From Anaerolineales bacterium (lineage in GTDB: Bacteria; Chloroflexota; Anaerolineae; Anaerolineales; UBA4823), in contig JAFGQI010000171.1 in assembly GCA_016935755.1 (NCBI GenBank), forward strand, positions 1 to 64,000: a stretch of 64,000 bases of DNA. The letters are read 5' to 3'. Every line of letters begins with the position of its first letter. Position 1 is the first letter of the stretch. The translations under genes and the position numbers were made by a program. Positions 54,782 through 62,605 of this stretch are shown one piece after another. The notes under the pieces were generated by a model, which did not search any database, had not been told where the DNA came from, and saw only the letters and a list, made by a program, of their open reading frames with translations.

Positions 54782-55771
54782 TTATTCTCCTTTCAGGGCG
54801 GAGACGATGGTATCTATGTTGTGCTTGACCATGCCGATGTATGTGCCTTCCACCGTGCCGGGGTCGCCCATCGCATCAGAGAACAACTCGCCCCCGATTT
54901 GCACATCGAAGCCTTTGGACTGAACGGCGGCTTGCAGGGCTTCCACGTTGCGATGCGGGACGGACGATTCGATGAAAATGGCGGAAACCTGTTGCTCGAC
55001 AATGAAATCGGCCAGCGCCTGCACATCGGAGGTGCTCGATTCCGATTCGGTGCTGATACCCTGCAGGCCGCGTACCTCGAAACCGTAGGCGCGCCCAAAA
55101 TAGTTGAAGGCGTCGTGGGCGGTAATCAGGATGCGTTTTTCCTGCGGCAGTTCGGCGGCGCGTCCCTGGACGTAGGCGTGCAGGTCTTTGAGTACGGCCA
55201 GGTATTTCTCGGCGTTGGCGCGATACAAATCAGCGCTCTGGGGGTCGAGTTGGCTCAATGCGTCGCGCACCGCCGGGATGGTTTGCATCCAAATCGAAAC
55301 ATCGAACCACACATGCGGATCGTAGGCGCCTTCGAATTCGGGCGGGGCAATCAGGTTGGCGCGCTCGACGCCATCGGTGATCGCGACAACATTGCCGCGG
55401 TCCCTCATGCGTTCCAGCACGGCAGACAGGCCGGCTTCGAGGTGCAGGCCGCTGTAAAAGACGATATCGGCTTCCTCGATAGCGCGCACGTCGCCTTCGC
55501 TGGCTTTGTACAGGTGCGGGTCAACCCCCGCGCCCATCAGGGCGGTCACTTCGACGCGTTCCCCGCCGACGTTTTTGACCACGTCGGCCACCATGCCCAC
55601 GGTCGCAACGACTTTGATGGTGCGGCTGGACAGGTCAGCGGACGCGGCCTGGGGAGCCGGGGCGCAGGCGCTGAGAACCAGGGTTAGGATAAGCAGTGAA
55701 AGAAAGATGGTTTTGTTAATGATGTTCTCCGGTAGAAATTTAGCTAGTTTAATTTTATAATTTAGTTGCAT
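54782..55771 (-). CDS. Metal-binding lipoprotein of the ABC transporter (cluster A-I)
   Basis: 329 residues from ATG 55771. The signal sequence ends in LVLSAC, with lipid-modified Cys36. Metal ligands are the His of [12 protein letters not shown], the His of [11 protein letters not shown], the Glu of GISTESESS and a C-terminal Asp; three-residue sets of two His, Glu and Asp are typical of Mn-binding PsaA/MntC. No His-rich zinc loop is present, so manganese is more likely than zinc. ATG 55771 lies nine bases after the -10 box. An ATT at 55720 behind GGAG would give a shorter, more usual signal peptide and is the alternative start. Confidence 0.92.
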   Translation of the reverse strand: MQLNYKIKLAKFLPENIINKTIFLSLLILTLVLSACAPAPQAASADLSSRTIKVVATVGMVADVVKNVGGERVEVTALMGAGVDPHLYKASEGDVRAIEEADIVFYSGLHLEAGLSAVLERMRDRGNVVAITDGVERANLIAPPEFEGAYDPHVWFDVSIWMQTIPAVRDALSQLDPQSADLYRANAEKYLAVLKDLHAYVQGRAAELPQEKRILITAHDAFNYFGRAYGFEVRGLQGISTESESSTSDVQALADFIVEQQVSAIFIESSVPHRNVEALQAAVQSKGFDVQIGGELFSDAMGDPGTVEGTYIGMVKHNIDTIVSALKGE

Positions 55772-55800
55772 CTAAATTAGATTTTAGTCGCATCTGATAT
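55759..55800. promoter_or_regulatory. Operator-like repeats for the metal-uptake operon
   Basis: A perfect palindrome AATTTAG-TTGCAT-CTAAATT (55759-55778) and a related copy TTTTAGTCGCATCTGATA (55782-55799) lie in tandem. They overlap the -10 box and the start codon of the binding-protein gene. The position fits repression by the DtxR/MntR-type protein encoded at the end of the operon. The assignment is inferred from place and symmetry. Confidence 0.65.
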
Positions 55801-55809
55801 TTTTGTCAA
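55781..55809 (-). promoter_or_regulatory. Promoter of the metal-uptake operon
   Basis: TTGACA (55804-55809), 17-base spacer and TAAAAT (55781-55786), near consensus. The second operator-like copy fills the spacer and -10. Transcription should start near 55774, only a few bases before ATG 55771. Confidence 0.8.
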
Positions 55810-55842
55810 GGATTTGCATAAACGAACCGAAAGGAGTTCCCC

Positions 55843-55920
55843 ATGAACCTGCTAATTCACCTGTTCATATACAACCTGCTTCTCTCTATTCTGGATGCAA
55901 CCATTATCAGTGGGGGATAA
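55843..55920 (+). CDS. Possible 25-residue hydrophobic small protein
   Basis: ATG 55843 follows AAAGGAG at six bases, the strongest ribosome site of this stretch. The frame encodes MNLLIHLFIYNLLLSILDAT, then IISGG and a TAA stop, which is a single amphipathic or membrane helix. It diverges from the metal-uptake operon and shares the intergenic control region, so it might respond to the same metal. No family is recognised. Confidence 0.45.
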   Translation: MNLLIHLFIYNLLLSILDATIISGG

Positions 55921-56047
55921 CTCAGCAGCTGTGATAAGATAGCGCCCCACCCTGCTCGGCAAAGGCACCTTTTTCATGTCAGACAAACCTGGTTCTTCTG
56001 ACTGTCTTTCACTATTTTCATCCTATGGCACCCCAGTATTCTTGCGC

Positions 56048-56083
56048 AAAGGGGCTGTCCGAAAAGAAACGGACAGCCCCTTT
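56048..56083 (-). terminator. Terminator after tRNA-Ala(CGC)
   Basis: A perfect 13-bp stem AAAGGGGCTGTCC / GGACAGCCCCTTT with a 10-base loop, two bases past the tRNA 3' end. The minus-strand reading ends in CCCCTTTGCG, so the T tract is short, but the stem is very strong. Confidence 0.75.
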
Positions 56084-56085
56084 AG

Positions 56086-56158
56086 TGGACCTGAGGGGAT
56101 TCGAACCCCTGACCTCCTCAGTGCGATTGAGGCGCGCTCCCAACTGCGCTACAGGCCC
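56086..56158 (-). tRNA. tRNA-Ala (anticodon CGC)
   Basis: 73 nt cloverleaf with acceptor GGGCCTG/CAGGTCC and the alanine G3-U70 pair. The loop ATCGCAC within the stem CCTCA/TGAGG gives anticodon CGC, reading GCG. The T arm has GGTTCGAATCC, and CCA is not encoded. It has its own consensus promoter and terminator, so it is a single-gene transcript. Confidence 0.97.
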
Positions 56159-56175
56159 TGAATCAAAGCGGAGGA

Positions 56176-56204
56176 ATTTTATCTGAGAGTACCACGAATG
56201 TCAA
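56176..56204 (-). promoter_or_regulatory. Promoter of tRNA-Ala(CGC)
   Basis: TTGACA (56199-56204), 17-base spacer and TAAAAT (56176-56181), 17 bases before the tRNA. It is the clearest promoter in the window. Confidence 0.85.
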
Positions 56205-56212
56205 GCGATCTA

Positions 56213-56241
56213 TTGACAAGAGCGCAGATTCCTGAAACAAT
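56213..56241 (+). promoter_or_regulatory. Possible divergent promoter for the lipoprotein pair
   Basis: TTGACA (56213-56218), 17-base spacer and AACAAT (56236-56241). The -35 forms an inverted repeat with the tRNA -35 on the other strand (TGTCAA...TTGACA). The -10 matches only in part. Confidence 0.45.
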
Positions 56242-56283
56242 TAACCTGACTGGTTCGTTCAGCCAGTCCAGGAGAGAAAACCG

Positions 56284-57192
56284 ATGAGAAAAGCAAGGTT
56301 TTTCGGGCGAACAACTCGCCTGATGAGCTGTTTGATTCTGGTCATCGCCCTCAGCGGGTGCAACTTTCCCGGCGGCGAACCCACAGCTACCTCGACCCCT
56401 GAGGCGAACGCAGTCCTGACCCAGGCCGCCCTTACCGCCCTGGCTCGCCTGGCCTCTCCCACCCCGCAGCCGCAGCCCGCCACTCTGACGCCTCTGCCAA
56501 CCCTGGATGTCCCCACTCCCGAACCGGTGACGCCCTCGCCTTCTCCCTCCCCAAGACCGGTCACCCCCACCATCACCTCCAATGTGGATACCAACTGCCG
56601 CCTCGGCCCGGACACGACCTACGCGATTGTCGGCTACCTGCTGGTCGGGCAGCAATCCACCGTGCATGGGCGCAACGCGGCCAATTCCTGGTGGTATATC
56701 GAAAACCCCACCGCTCAGGGCAGCTACTGCTGGGTGTGGGGACAAAACACCCAGGTGCAGGGAGACATTCTCACCCTGGAAGTGATCAAACCACCCACCG
56801 CACCCACCGCCCCACCTGGCTCAAACGTGGCCGTTTCCTTTTCGAATATTCACAAGTGCAACGGCGTGCCAACAGCGATCTTCCAGGTGCGCAACGAGGG
56901 CTACGATGCGCTCAAATCGATCAACCTGTCCATCGTCGACATCACCAGCGGCAACACTCTGTTCGGCCCGGTGAGCAAAAACGCGCCCTTCATGTTTGAT
57001 GCCGGGGAATGCCCCTGGGGAGGCTTCAACCTGCGCGCCGGCGAGACCGGCTATATCGGCGGTTCGCTGGGCGCCAACGCCCAATCCAAGCACCAGTGCC
57101 TGGCCTCGATCACCATCTGCACCGAGAAAGGTCTGGCGGGCACATGCGCTACGTTTCGGGTCCAATTTAAGATCCCTGAGCAAGGAGGCTGA
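56284..57192 (+). CDS. Lipoprotein with SH3-like domain, copy 1
   Basis: 302 residues, ATG behind GGAGAG. The signal peptide ends LSGC with lipid-modified Cys26. A Pro/Thr-rich linker (about 30-98) leads to an SH3b-like domain: TNCRLGPDTTYAIVGYLLVG, then WWYIENP and YCWVWGQNTQVQGD. The last 130 residues form a beta-rich domain with paired cysteines (HKCNGVPTAIFQV, DAGECPWGG, ITICTEKGLAGTC). SH3b domains often bind cell walls, so it probably sits on the outer face of the membrane. It is a paralogue of the next gene. Confidence 0.8.
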   Translation: MRKARFFGRTTRLMSCLILVIALSGCNFPGGEPTATSTPEANAVLTQAALTALARLASPTPQPQPATLTPLPTLDVPTPEPVTPSPSPSPRPVTPTITSNVDTNCRLGPDTTYAIVGYLLVGQQSTVHGRNAANSWWYIENPTAQGSYCWVWGQNTQVQGDILTLEVIKPPTAPTAPPGSNVAVSFSNIHKCNGVPTAIFQVRNEGYDALKSINLSIVDITSGNTLFGPVSKNAPFMFDAGECPWGGFNLRAGETGYIGGSLGANAQSKHQCLASITICTEKGLAGTCATFRVQFKIPEQGG

Positions 57193-57194
57193 GC

Positions 57195-58091
57195 ATGTCC
57201 CCCAAACGCATCCGAACTACCCGCCTGATTATCCTGCTCCTGTTCCTGTCTGCCCTGGTTTTGAGCGCCTGCAACCTGCCCAAGCGGGCCAGCAAAGCCA
57301 CCCCCACGGCGGGCCTGGCCACCCAGGCGGCGCAAACCGTGCAGGCGGGTCTGGCCTCCCCCTCAGCCACCGGCGGCGTCCAGGCGCCCACCCTGACCAG
57401 CGCGCCCGCCTCGCCCTACCCCACAGCCACCCAGCTGATCTTCCCGACCATCTCCCCATCGCCCTTGCTGCAGACACCCACGATCACTGCCAGCGCCGAC
57501 ACGAACTGCCGCAGCGGCCCGGCCAAGGCCTTCCCGCGCCTGGGCTATCTGCTGGTGGGGCAGCAGTCCACCGTGCATGGCCGCCTGGGCGACAACAGCT
57601 GGTGGTACATCGAAAACCCAAGCCAACCCGGCGCATACTGCTGGGTATGGGCGGAATCCACCCAGGTGCAGGGCGATGCCAATTCCCTGGTGGTGCTGAC
57701 CCCTCCCCCCACCCCCTCGCCGCAGCCTGGGGCGGGCCTGGCGGTGTATTTCTCCAACCTGCATGATTGCGGCGGCTGGCCCACCCTGATCTTCCAGGTG
57801 GATAATTACAGCGAGGAGAGACTGCGCTCGATTGACCTTTTCATTTACAGCGTATCCGACGATGAACCGCTCTTCGGGCCAGATGCGAGGAACTTCCCCT
57901 TCTTTGCCGGGCCGGGCGGCTGCCCGCCGGGCGGCGACTACCTGAACGCCGGGCAGACTGGCTACTTCGGCGCGGATATCGACTGGCCTGTCCCGTCTGG
58001 GGACACTGCCGTGGCAGAGATCATGTTATGCACCGAGAGGGATCTGGACGGCGTCTGCGCGGAGGTGAAAATACAGTTCGTGATCCCCTAG
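57195..58091 (+). CDS. Lipoprotein with SH3-like domain, copy 2
   Basis: 298 residues, beginning three bases after the stop of its paralogue. The signal peptide ends LSAC (Cys26). The same order follows: Pro/Thr/Ala-rich linker, SH3b-like TNCRSGPAKAFPRLGYLLVG with WWYIENPSQPGAYCWVWAES, and a C-terminal Cys-containing beta domain (LHDCGGWPTLIFQVDN, GPGGCPPGGDYLNAG). The function is unknown. It ends convergently with the LON-domain gene, overlapping it by four bases. Confidence 0.8.
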   Translation: MSPKRIRTTRLIILLLFLSALVLSACNLPKRASKATPTAGLATQAAQTVQAGLASPSATGGVQAPTLTSAPASPYPTATQLIFPTISPSPLLQTPTITASADTNCRSGPAKAFPRLGYLLVGQQSTVHGRLGDNSWWYIENPSQPGAYCWVWAESTQVQGDANSLVVLTPPPTPSPQPGAGLAVYFSNLHDCGGWPTLIFQVDNYSEERLRSIDLFIYSVSDDEPLFGPDARNFPFFAGPGGCPPGGDYLNAGQTGYFGADIDWPVPSGDTAVAEIMLCTERDLDGVCAEVKIQFVIP

Positions 58092-58744
58092 TTGCGCGAG
58101 AAGGCGCCGATGCGCCCCTCATCGCCGATCGAGCGGGTGGCTTCCAGCAAGGTCATCTCACGGCGATATAGATCCAGCAGCGCGGTCAGCATCTCATCGG
58201 CGCGCCCAGAGGTGAGCAGAGCCTGTTTATACACCGGTGAGATTTGAAGCAAAGCCGCGCCCATGTAAGCCAGGGTGACCGGGTCGCCAGGCAGCGGCTG
58301 CAGATCGAACTCGCCGCCGCCCATCTCCACCAGGATGCGCAGCAAACGCTCCACTTTCGGGCGCAGCCGCCCGGCCTGCTCTGCCGATACCTCTGGATAC
58401 GGGTCTGGCAGCGGATATTCTTCCACCTGGCCCGTCAGATAAGAATGGGCGCTCTTATCCAGGGAGAGCACCCTGAAGCGCTCCACCCCCACGGCGATGA
58501 TGTTCATGCGCCCTTCTTCCAGGCGCTGGACGTGCACAATGCGGGCCGAACAGCCCACCTGGACAGGCTCAGCCAGGGGGCCCTGGGCTTCTACGCCTGC
58601 GCGGATCAGCAGCACGCCAAAAGGCTGGTGATTCTGGATGCACAGGCCAATCATCTGCTTGTAGCGTTCTTCAAAGATGTGCAGGTGGATCGGCGTGGCC
58701 GGAAAGAGCACCGTATTGAGGGGAAAGAGCGGTAATTCAATCAT
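58088..58744 (-). CDS. LON substrate-binding domain protein
   Basis: 218 residues from ATG 58744; the frame is open to 58831 without a better start. It begins IELPLFPLNTVLFPATPIHLH and continues IFEERYKQMIGLCI, the typical start of the Lon N-terminal (PUA-like) domain, then a helical bundle. No ATPase or protease domain follows. Stand-alone LON-domain proteins are frequent, and their role is not settled; they may bind misfolded protein. It lies 28 bases after the GT87-like gene. Confidence 0.88.
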   Translation of the reverse strand: MIELPLFPLNTVLFPATPIHLHIFEERYKQMIGLCIQNHQPFGVLLIRAGVEAQGPLAEPVQVGCSARIVHVQRLEEGRMNIIAVGVERFRVLSLDKSAHSYLTGQVEEYPLPDPYPEVSAEQAGRLRPKVERLLRILVEMGGGEFDLQPLPGDPVTLAYMGAALLQISPVYKQALLTSGRADEMLTALLDLYRREMTLLEATRSIGDEGRIGAFSRN

Positions 58745-58772
58745 GGCAGCATCTGTTCCTGACTGCATTTTA

Positions 58773-59975
58773 TCACGAAAGCTGGCCCAACCTGCCAGGG
58801 CTCCACAAGCGCCTGACCAAAACCCAGCCAATCCACACCAACAGCAGCGTGCGCAGCAGGATGAAGATGGAAGCCATCACCGGCGCCTGGGTAAGGGCGG
58901 AGAAAAGCCATTCCACCAGGATCAGGGCAGTAAACCACAGCACCCAGCGCAGTCCGCCGCCAGCGGGAAAGGAGAGCAGCACCAAGGGGATGATCATCAC
59001 CACCCACTGCGGGCTCCAGCCCTTCGACCACAGGTGGAAGATGATCATGGTCAGCGTGGTAAACCAGATAAAATGGCGCGGGTCAGAGCGATCGACCGGG
59101 CGAAAGTACACCAGGGCATACAGCAGGGCGAAAACGCCCAGAATCAGCACGCCCGGGATCACGGACGGGTTGGCCTGGATCACGCCAGCCTGGTCAAGCT
59201 GCAGGCGCGTCTCCAGCGGGCCATAGTCGCCCGGCCCCCAGTTCTGGTCGATCATCGCCCAGAGCGTGCCGTACGAGCCGACCCTGGCCATGGCGGTGAA
59301 GGAGGCGGCAATCCAGCTCCAACCGCCAAGCAGGGTGAATGGCAGGTAGGTCAGCAGCGGGACAATCCCAGCCACCAGACCGTAAGCCGCCGCCCTGCCC
59401 CGCTGCGGCCAGGTAAATTTGAGCGCCGGAGCCAGCAGAAAGACCGGGGTGATCTTGGCGGCAATCCCCAGCCCCAGGGCAGCCGCCGAACCCAACGGGC
59501 GCCCCTCCAGGAATAAGTAGATCGCCAGCAGCAGAAAGAACACCGCCACCGCCTGGTGGGAATAGGTCCAGAAAAGCAGCGGCAGGCTCAAAGCGGCGTA
59601 GACCCAGGCCAGGTGGATGGCTCGGGCCTGCCCCCAGACCCTGGCGGCGATGGCCTGCAGCAGCACCAGCACGCCGGTATCGAACACCAGCAGAATGACG
59701 CCCAGCAGGCGGGCAAAGAACTGGTAGCTGAAGCTGTACACATCCCCTGGCGGCAGGGCCTGCCGGGTCAGCCCGTAAGCCGCCTGCGGGAGGTAGGCGG
59801 TGATGGGCGGATACTCATACCACATATTGACGAACGGGTAATATCCCTGCTCGGAAAGCTGGGCGGTGCGGTAGTAGTAGTAATAATCCGTATAGGCGTT
59901 TAACAGACCCTGGGGGGAGTAGAAAAACAGGATGGTCAGGCGCGCAGCGATGAACAAAGTCAGGATCGTTTTCAT
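58773..59975 (-). CDS. GT87-like polyprenyl-phosphate-sugar mannosyl/hexosyltransferase
   Basis: About 400 residues from ATG 59975 (MKTILTLFIAARL); ATG 60017 is possible. About nine to eleven helices. The first external loop has TDYYYYYRTAQ and later YPPITAYLP, where the acidic residue near the start is typical of GT-C enzymes that use lipid-linked sugars. The similarity is to DUF2029/GT87 proteins, which act on mannans or glycolipids. The assignment is by topology and loop position only. Confidence 0.7.
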   Translation of the reverse strand: MKTILTLFIAARLTILFFYSPQGLLNAYTDYYYYYRTAQLSEQGYYPFVNMWYEYPPITAYLPQAAYGLTRQALPPGDVYSFSYQFFARLLGVILLVFDTGVLVLLQAIAARVWGQARAIHLAWVYAALSLPLLFWTYSHQAVAVFFLLLAIYLFLEGRPLGSAAALGLGIAAKITPVFLLAPALKFTWPQRGRAAAYGLVAGIVPLLTYLPFTLLGGWSWIAASFTAMARVGSYGTLWAMIDQNWGPGDYGPLETRLQLDQAGVIQANPSVIPGVLILGVFALLYALVYFRPVDRSDPRHFIWFTTLTMIIFHLWSKGWSPQWVVMIIPLVLLSFPAGGGLRWVLWFTALILVEWLFSALTQAPVMASIFILLRTLLLVWIGWVLVRRLWSPGRLGQLS

Positions 59976-60048
59976 CTGCCGAGAATCGCCAGCCGCGTCC
60001 ATTTCGACTATAATCATAACATAACCCACCGCACGGATGGAGATGCAC

Positions 60049-61173
60049 ATGAGCCAAGACCCAGACCCTTACACCCACCGGCAGGCCCGCCTCTCGGCAG
60101 CGCTGCAGCGCACCGGGCTGGAGGCCCTGGCGCTCAACCCCGGCCCCTCCCTGGTCTACCTGACCGGGCTGAACTTTCACCTGATGGAGCGTCCGGTGAT
60201 CGCCATTTTCGCCCCCCAGGCCGCGCCCACCCTGGTGATGCCTGAGCTGGAGACCGCCAAGGCTGCCGCCCTGCCCTTCCCGGCCCAGGTCTTCCCATAC
60301 GGCGAAGACCCCTCCACCTGGCAGGAGGTCTTCAAGCGGGCGATGCAAGCAGGCAGCCTGGATGGCAGGCAGATCGGAGTGGAGCCCACCCGGCTGCGCT
60401 TCCTGGAACTGCGCTTCCTGGAGGGAGCCGCCCCAGCGGCGCACTTTGTATCGGCAGAGCAGCCCCTGGCAGAACTGCGCATGTGCAAGGACGAGCAGGA
60501 GATTGCCCACATGCGCAGGGCGGTGCAGATCGCCCAACAGGCCCTGCAGGCCGTCCTGCCGCAGATCAAGCCTGGCCTGACCGAGAGGCAGATCGCCGGC
60601 GAGCTGACCCTGCAGCTGCTGAAGGCCGGCTCGGAGGCCGAGTTCCCCTTTGCGCCGATCGTCTCGGGCGGGCCGAACAGCGCCAACCCGCACGCCGCGC
60701 CCTCCGACCGCCCTCTGCAGACCGGCGACCTGCTGGTGATCGACTGGGGCGCCATCTACCAGGGCTATATCTCTGATATCACCCGCACCTTTGCCATCGG
60801 CCCGCTGGAGGATGAACTGGCGGCGATCCACCGCATCGTGGAGCAGGCCAACGCCGCCGGTCGCGCCGCGGCAGGGCCGGGGGTGACCGCCGAAGCGGTT
60901 GACCAAGCTGCCCGGCAGGTGATCGAAGCGGCGAGCTACGGGCCTTATTTCATCCACCGCACCGGGCATGGCATTGGCATGGAAGGCCACGAAGGCCCCT
61001 ACATCCGCACCGGCAGCCAGCTGCGCCTGCAGCCGGGCATGACCTTCACCATCGAGCCGGGCATCTATCTGCCGGGGCGCGGCGGAGTGCGCATCGAGGA
61101 TGACATGCTGATCACCCCGCAGGGCGCGGCCAGCCTGAGCGACCTGCCGCGCGGCCTGACCCATCTGGAGTAA
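60049..61173 (+). CDS. Xaa-Pro aminopeptidase/dipeptidase (M24)
   Basis: 374 residues from ATG 60049, which follows GGAG at six bases; two nearer in-frame ATGs (60037, 60043) precede it. An N-terminal creatinase-like domain is followed by the pita-bread fold. Metal ligands are the two Asp of LLVIDWGAIYQGYISDITRT, His in HRTGHGIGMEGHEGP, Glu in FTIEPGIYLPG and Glu in VRIEDDMLIT. It cleaves peptides before or at proline in the cytoplasm. A TATAAT box lies at 60009-60014. It starts the plus-strand run to the window end. Confidence 0.92.
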   Translation: MSQDPDPYTHRQARLSAALQRTGLEALALNPGPSLVYLTGLNFHLMERPVIAIFAPQAAPTLVMPELETAKAAALPFPAQVFPYGEDPSTWQEVFKRAMQAGSLDGRQIGVEPTRLRFLELRFLEGAAPAAHFVSAEQPLAELRMCKDEQEIAHMRRAVQIAQQALQAVLPQIKPGLTERQIAGELTLQLLKAGSEAEFPFAPIVSGGPNSANPHAAPSDRPLQTGDLLVIDWGAIYQGYISDITRTFAIGPLEDELAAIHRIVEQANAAGRAAAGPGVTAEAVDQAARQVIEAASYGPYFIHRTGHGIGMEGHEGPYIRTGSQLRLQPGMTFTIEPGIYLPGRGGVRIEDDMLITPQGAASLSDLPRGLTHLE

Positions 61174-61175
61174 TT

Positions 61176-61829
61176 ATGGATGCTCTACTACAGCTGATGA
61201 TCGGGTTGATTCTGCTGGCAGCAGCCATAGCGGCGATCGTTTGGATTAATACTCGCCAGTCCGCAGATGAGATTCCCCCAGCACAGCCAACATCCAGGCC
61301 TCCCAAACCTGAGCCATCCCTGAACGCGCCTGCCCCGGCTGAGCTAACCCAGCAGATAGGCGAATTACTGCGCCAGGGCCAGAAGATCGAGGCCATCAGG
61401 GTCTACCGCCAGGCCACCCAGGCCGGGTTGAAAGCCTGTAAAGATGCCGTGGAGGCCTTTGAAAGAGGGGAACCGCTGATGATCCCCCCGGCGCCTCCTG
61501 CCCGCCCAACTGCGGCGGGAGGAATGAGCGAGGTAGCTGAGCACCTGCGGCAGGGCAACAAACTCGAGGCGATCAAAGCCTACATCCTGGCTACCGGCGC
61601 TGGTTTGAAAGAGGCCAAAGACGCTGTGGAGGCCCTGGAACGCGGCGAGCAGCAGCCGGTAATCCTGCCAGCCAGTATGCCTGCCCCTGGCGAAGACTGG
61701 CTGGCTCAGGTCAAGGAGCACCTGCGGCAGGGGCAAAAGATTGCCGCCGTCAAGCTGTACCGGCAGGCCACCGGCGCAGGCTTGAGAGAAGCCAAAGACG
61801 CGATCGATGCGATGGAGCATGAGCGATGA
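61176..61829 (+). CDS. Membrane-anchored protein with three L12 C-terminal-like repeats
   Basis: 217 residues. One N-terminal helix (about 5-23), a Pro-rich linker, then three similar segments at about 61-99, 119-158 and 178-216. Each follows the pattern LRQGQKIAAVKLYRQATGAG followed by LREAKDAI. This matches the helix pair of the ribosomal protein L7/L12 C-terminal domain, which recruits translation factors. Repeats are split by Pro-rich linkers. The function is not known; it is cytoplasmic if the helix is an anchor with the N-terminus outside. It lies three bases after the peptidase and overlaps the esterase start by four. Confidence 0.75.
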   Translation: MDALLQLMIGLILLAAAIAAIVWINTRQSADEIPPAQPTSRPPKPEPSLNAPAPAELTQQIGELLRQGQKIEAIRVYRQATQAGLKACKDAVEAFERGEPLMIPPAPPARPTAAGGMSEVAEHLRQGNKLEAIKAYILATGAGLKEAKDAVEALERGEQQPVILPASMPAPGEDWLAQVKEHLRQGQKIAAVKLYRQATGAGLREAKDAIDAMEHER

Positions 61830-62605
61830 TTATCCCCACTGCAGAACCCTTCTTCTTCCCAGGAGACCGCACCGGCTGCCTGCTGGTGCATGGCTTCACC
61901 GGCGCGCCCAAGGAAATGCGCGGGCTGGGCGAACACCTGGCGGCGCAGGGGCGCACGGTGCTGGGCGTGCGCCTGGCCGCCCATGCCACCCGCCCGGAGG
62001 ACATGATCCGCGCCCGCTGGCAGGATTGGCTGGCCTCGGTCGAAGACGGCTGGCACATCCTGCGCGGCTGCTGCGACCAGGTCTTCGTGATGGGACTGTC
62101 GATGGGCGGCATGCTGACCCTGACCTTCGCCGCCCAGAACCCGGGCGATGAGCGCTGCCGCCTGGGCGGGATCGTGGTGATGGCGGCCCCGCACCACCTG
62201 CCGAACGACCCGCGCCTGCGCTTTGTCAAGCCGCTCAGCAGGCTCCAGCCTTTCATGCCCAAAGGCCCCGACAACTACTTCGAGCCGGAAGCCTTCAAGG
62301 AGCATGTGTGCTATCCGGTCGACCCGACGCGCGCCTACGCTGAACTGCTGGAGATGGCGGCTGTCTTGCGCTCTGGGCTGCCGCGCATCACTGCTCCGGC
62401 CCTGCTGATCTATTCCCATCAGGATCTGGCGGTGACCGAGGCAGAAGGGCACATGGAGCTTATTTACGCCAGCCTGGGCAGCGCCGATAAGCGCAAGCTG
62501 TGGATCGAGAACAGCTCGCACGTGATCACCTGCGACGCCCAGCACCAGCAGGTCTTCCAGGCGGCCTCGGACTTTGTCGACCGGCTGAGCCAGACCAGGG
62601 CATGA
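61826..62605 (+). CDS. Alpha/beta hydrolase, carboxylesterase (Est30-like)
   Basis: 259 residues. LLVHGFTGAPKEMRGLGEHL forms the oxyanion region, GLSMGGMLTL holds the nucleophile Ser, SHQDLAVT the Asp, and ENSSHVITCD the His. This order and size fit the carboxylesterase / monoacylglycerol lipase branch. It likely acts in the cytoplasm on short esters. ATG overlaps the previous gene as ATGA, and its stop overlaps the MFS start the same way, so the three genes are co-translated. Confidence 0.9.
   Translation: MIIPTAEPFFFPGDRTGCLLVHGFTGAPKEMRGLGEHLAAQGRTVLGVRLAAHATRPEDMIRARWQDWLASVEDGWHILRGCCDQVFVMGLSMGGMLTLTFAAQNPGDERCRLGGIVVMAAPHHLPNDPRLRFVKPLSRLQPFMPKGPDNYFEPEAFKEHVCYPVDPTRAYAELLEMAAVLRSGLPRITAPALLIYSHQDLAVTEAEGHMELIYASLGSADKRKLWIENSSHVITCDAQHQQVFQAASDFVDRLSQTRA

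Noticed and set aside
59815-61164. 449-codon minus-strand frame across the M24 peptidase gene
   Set aside because: Low-complexity Gly/Gln/Leu-rich product antisense to a gene with all catalytic motifs.
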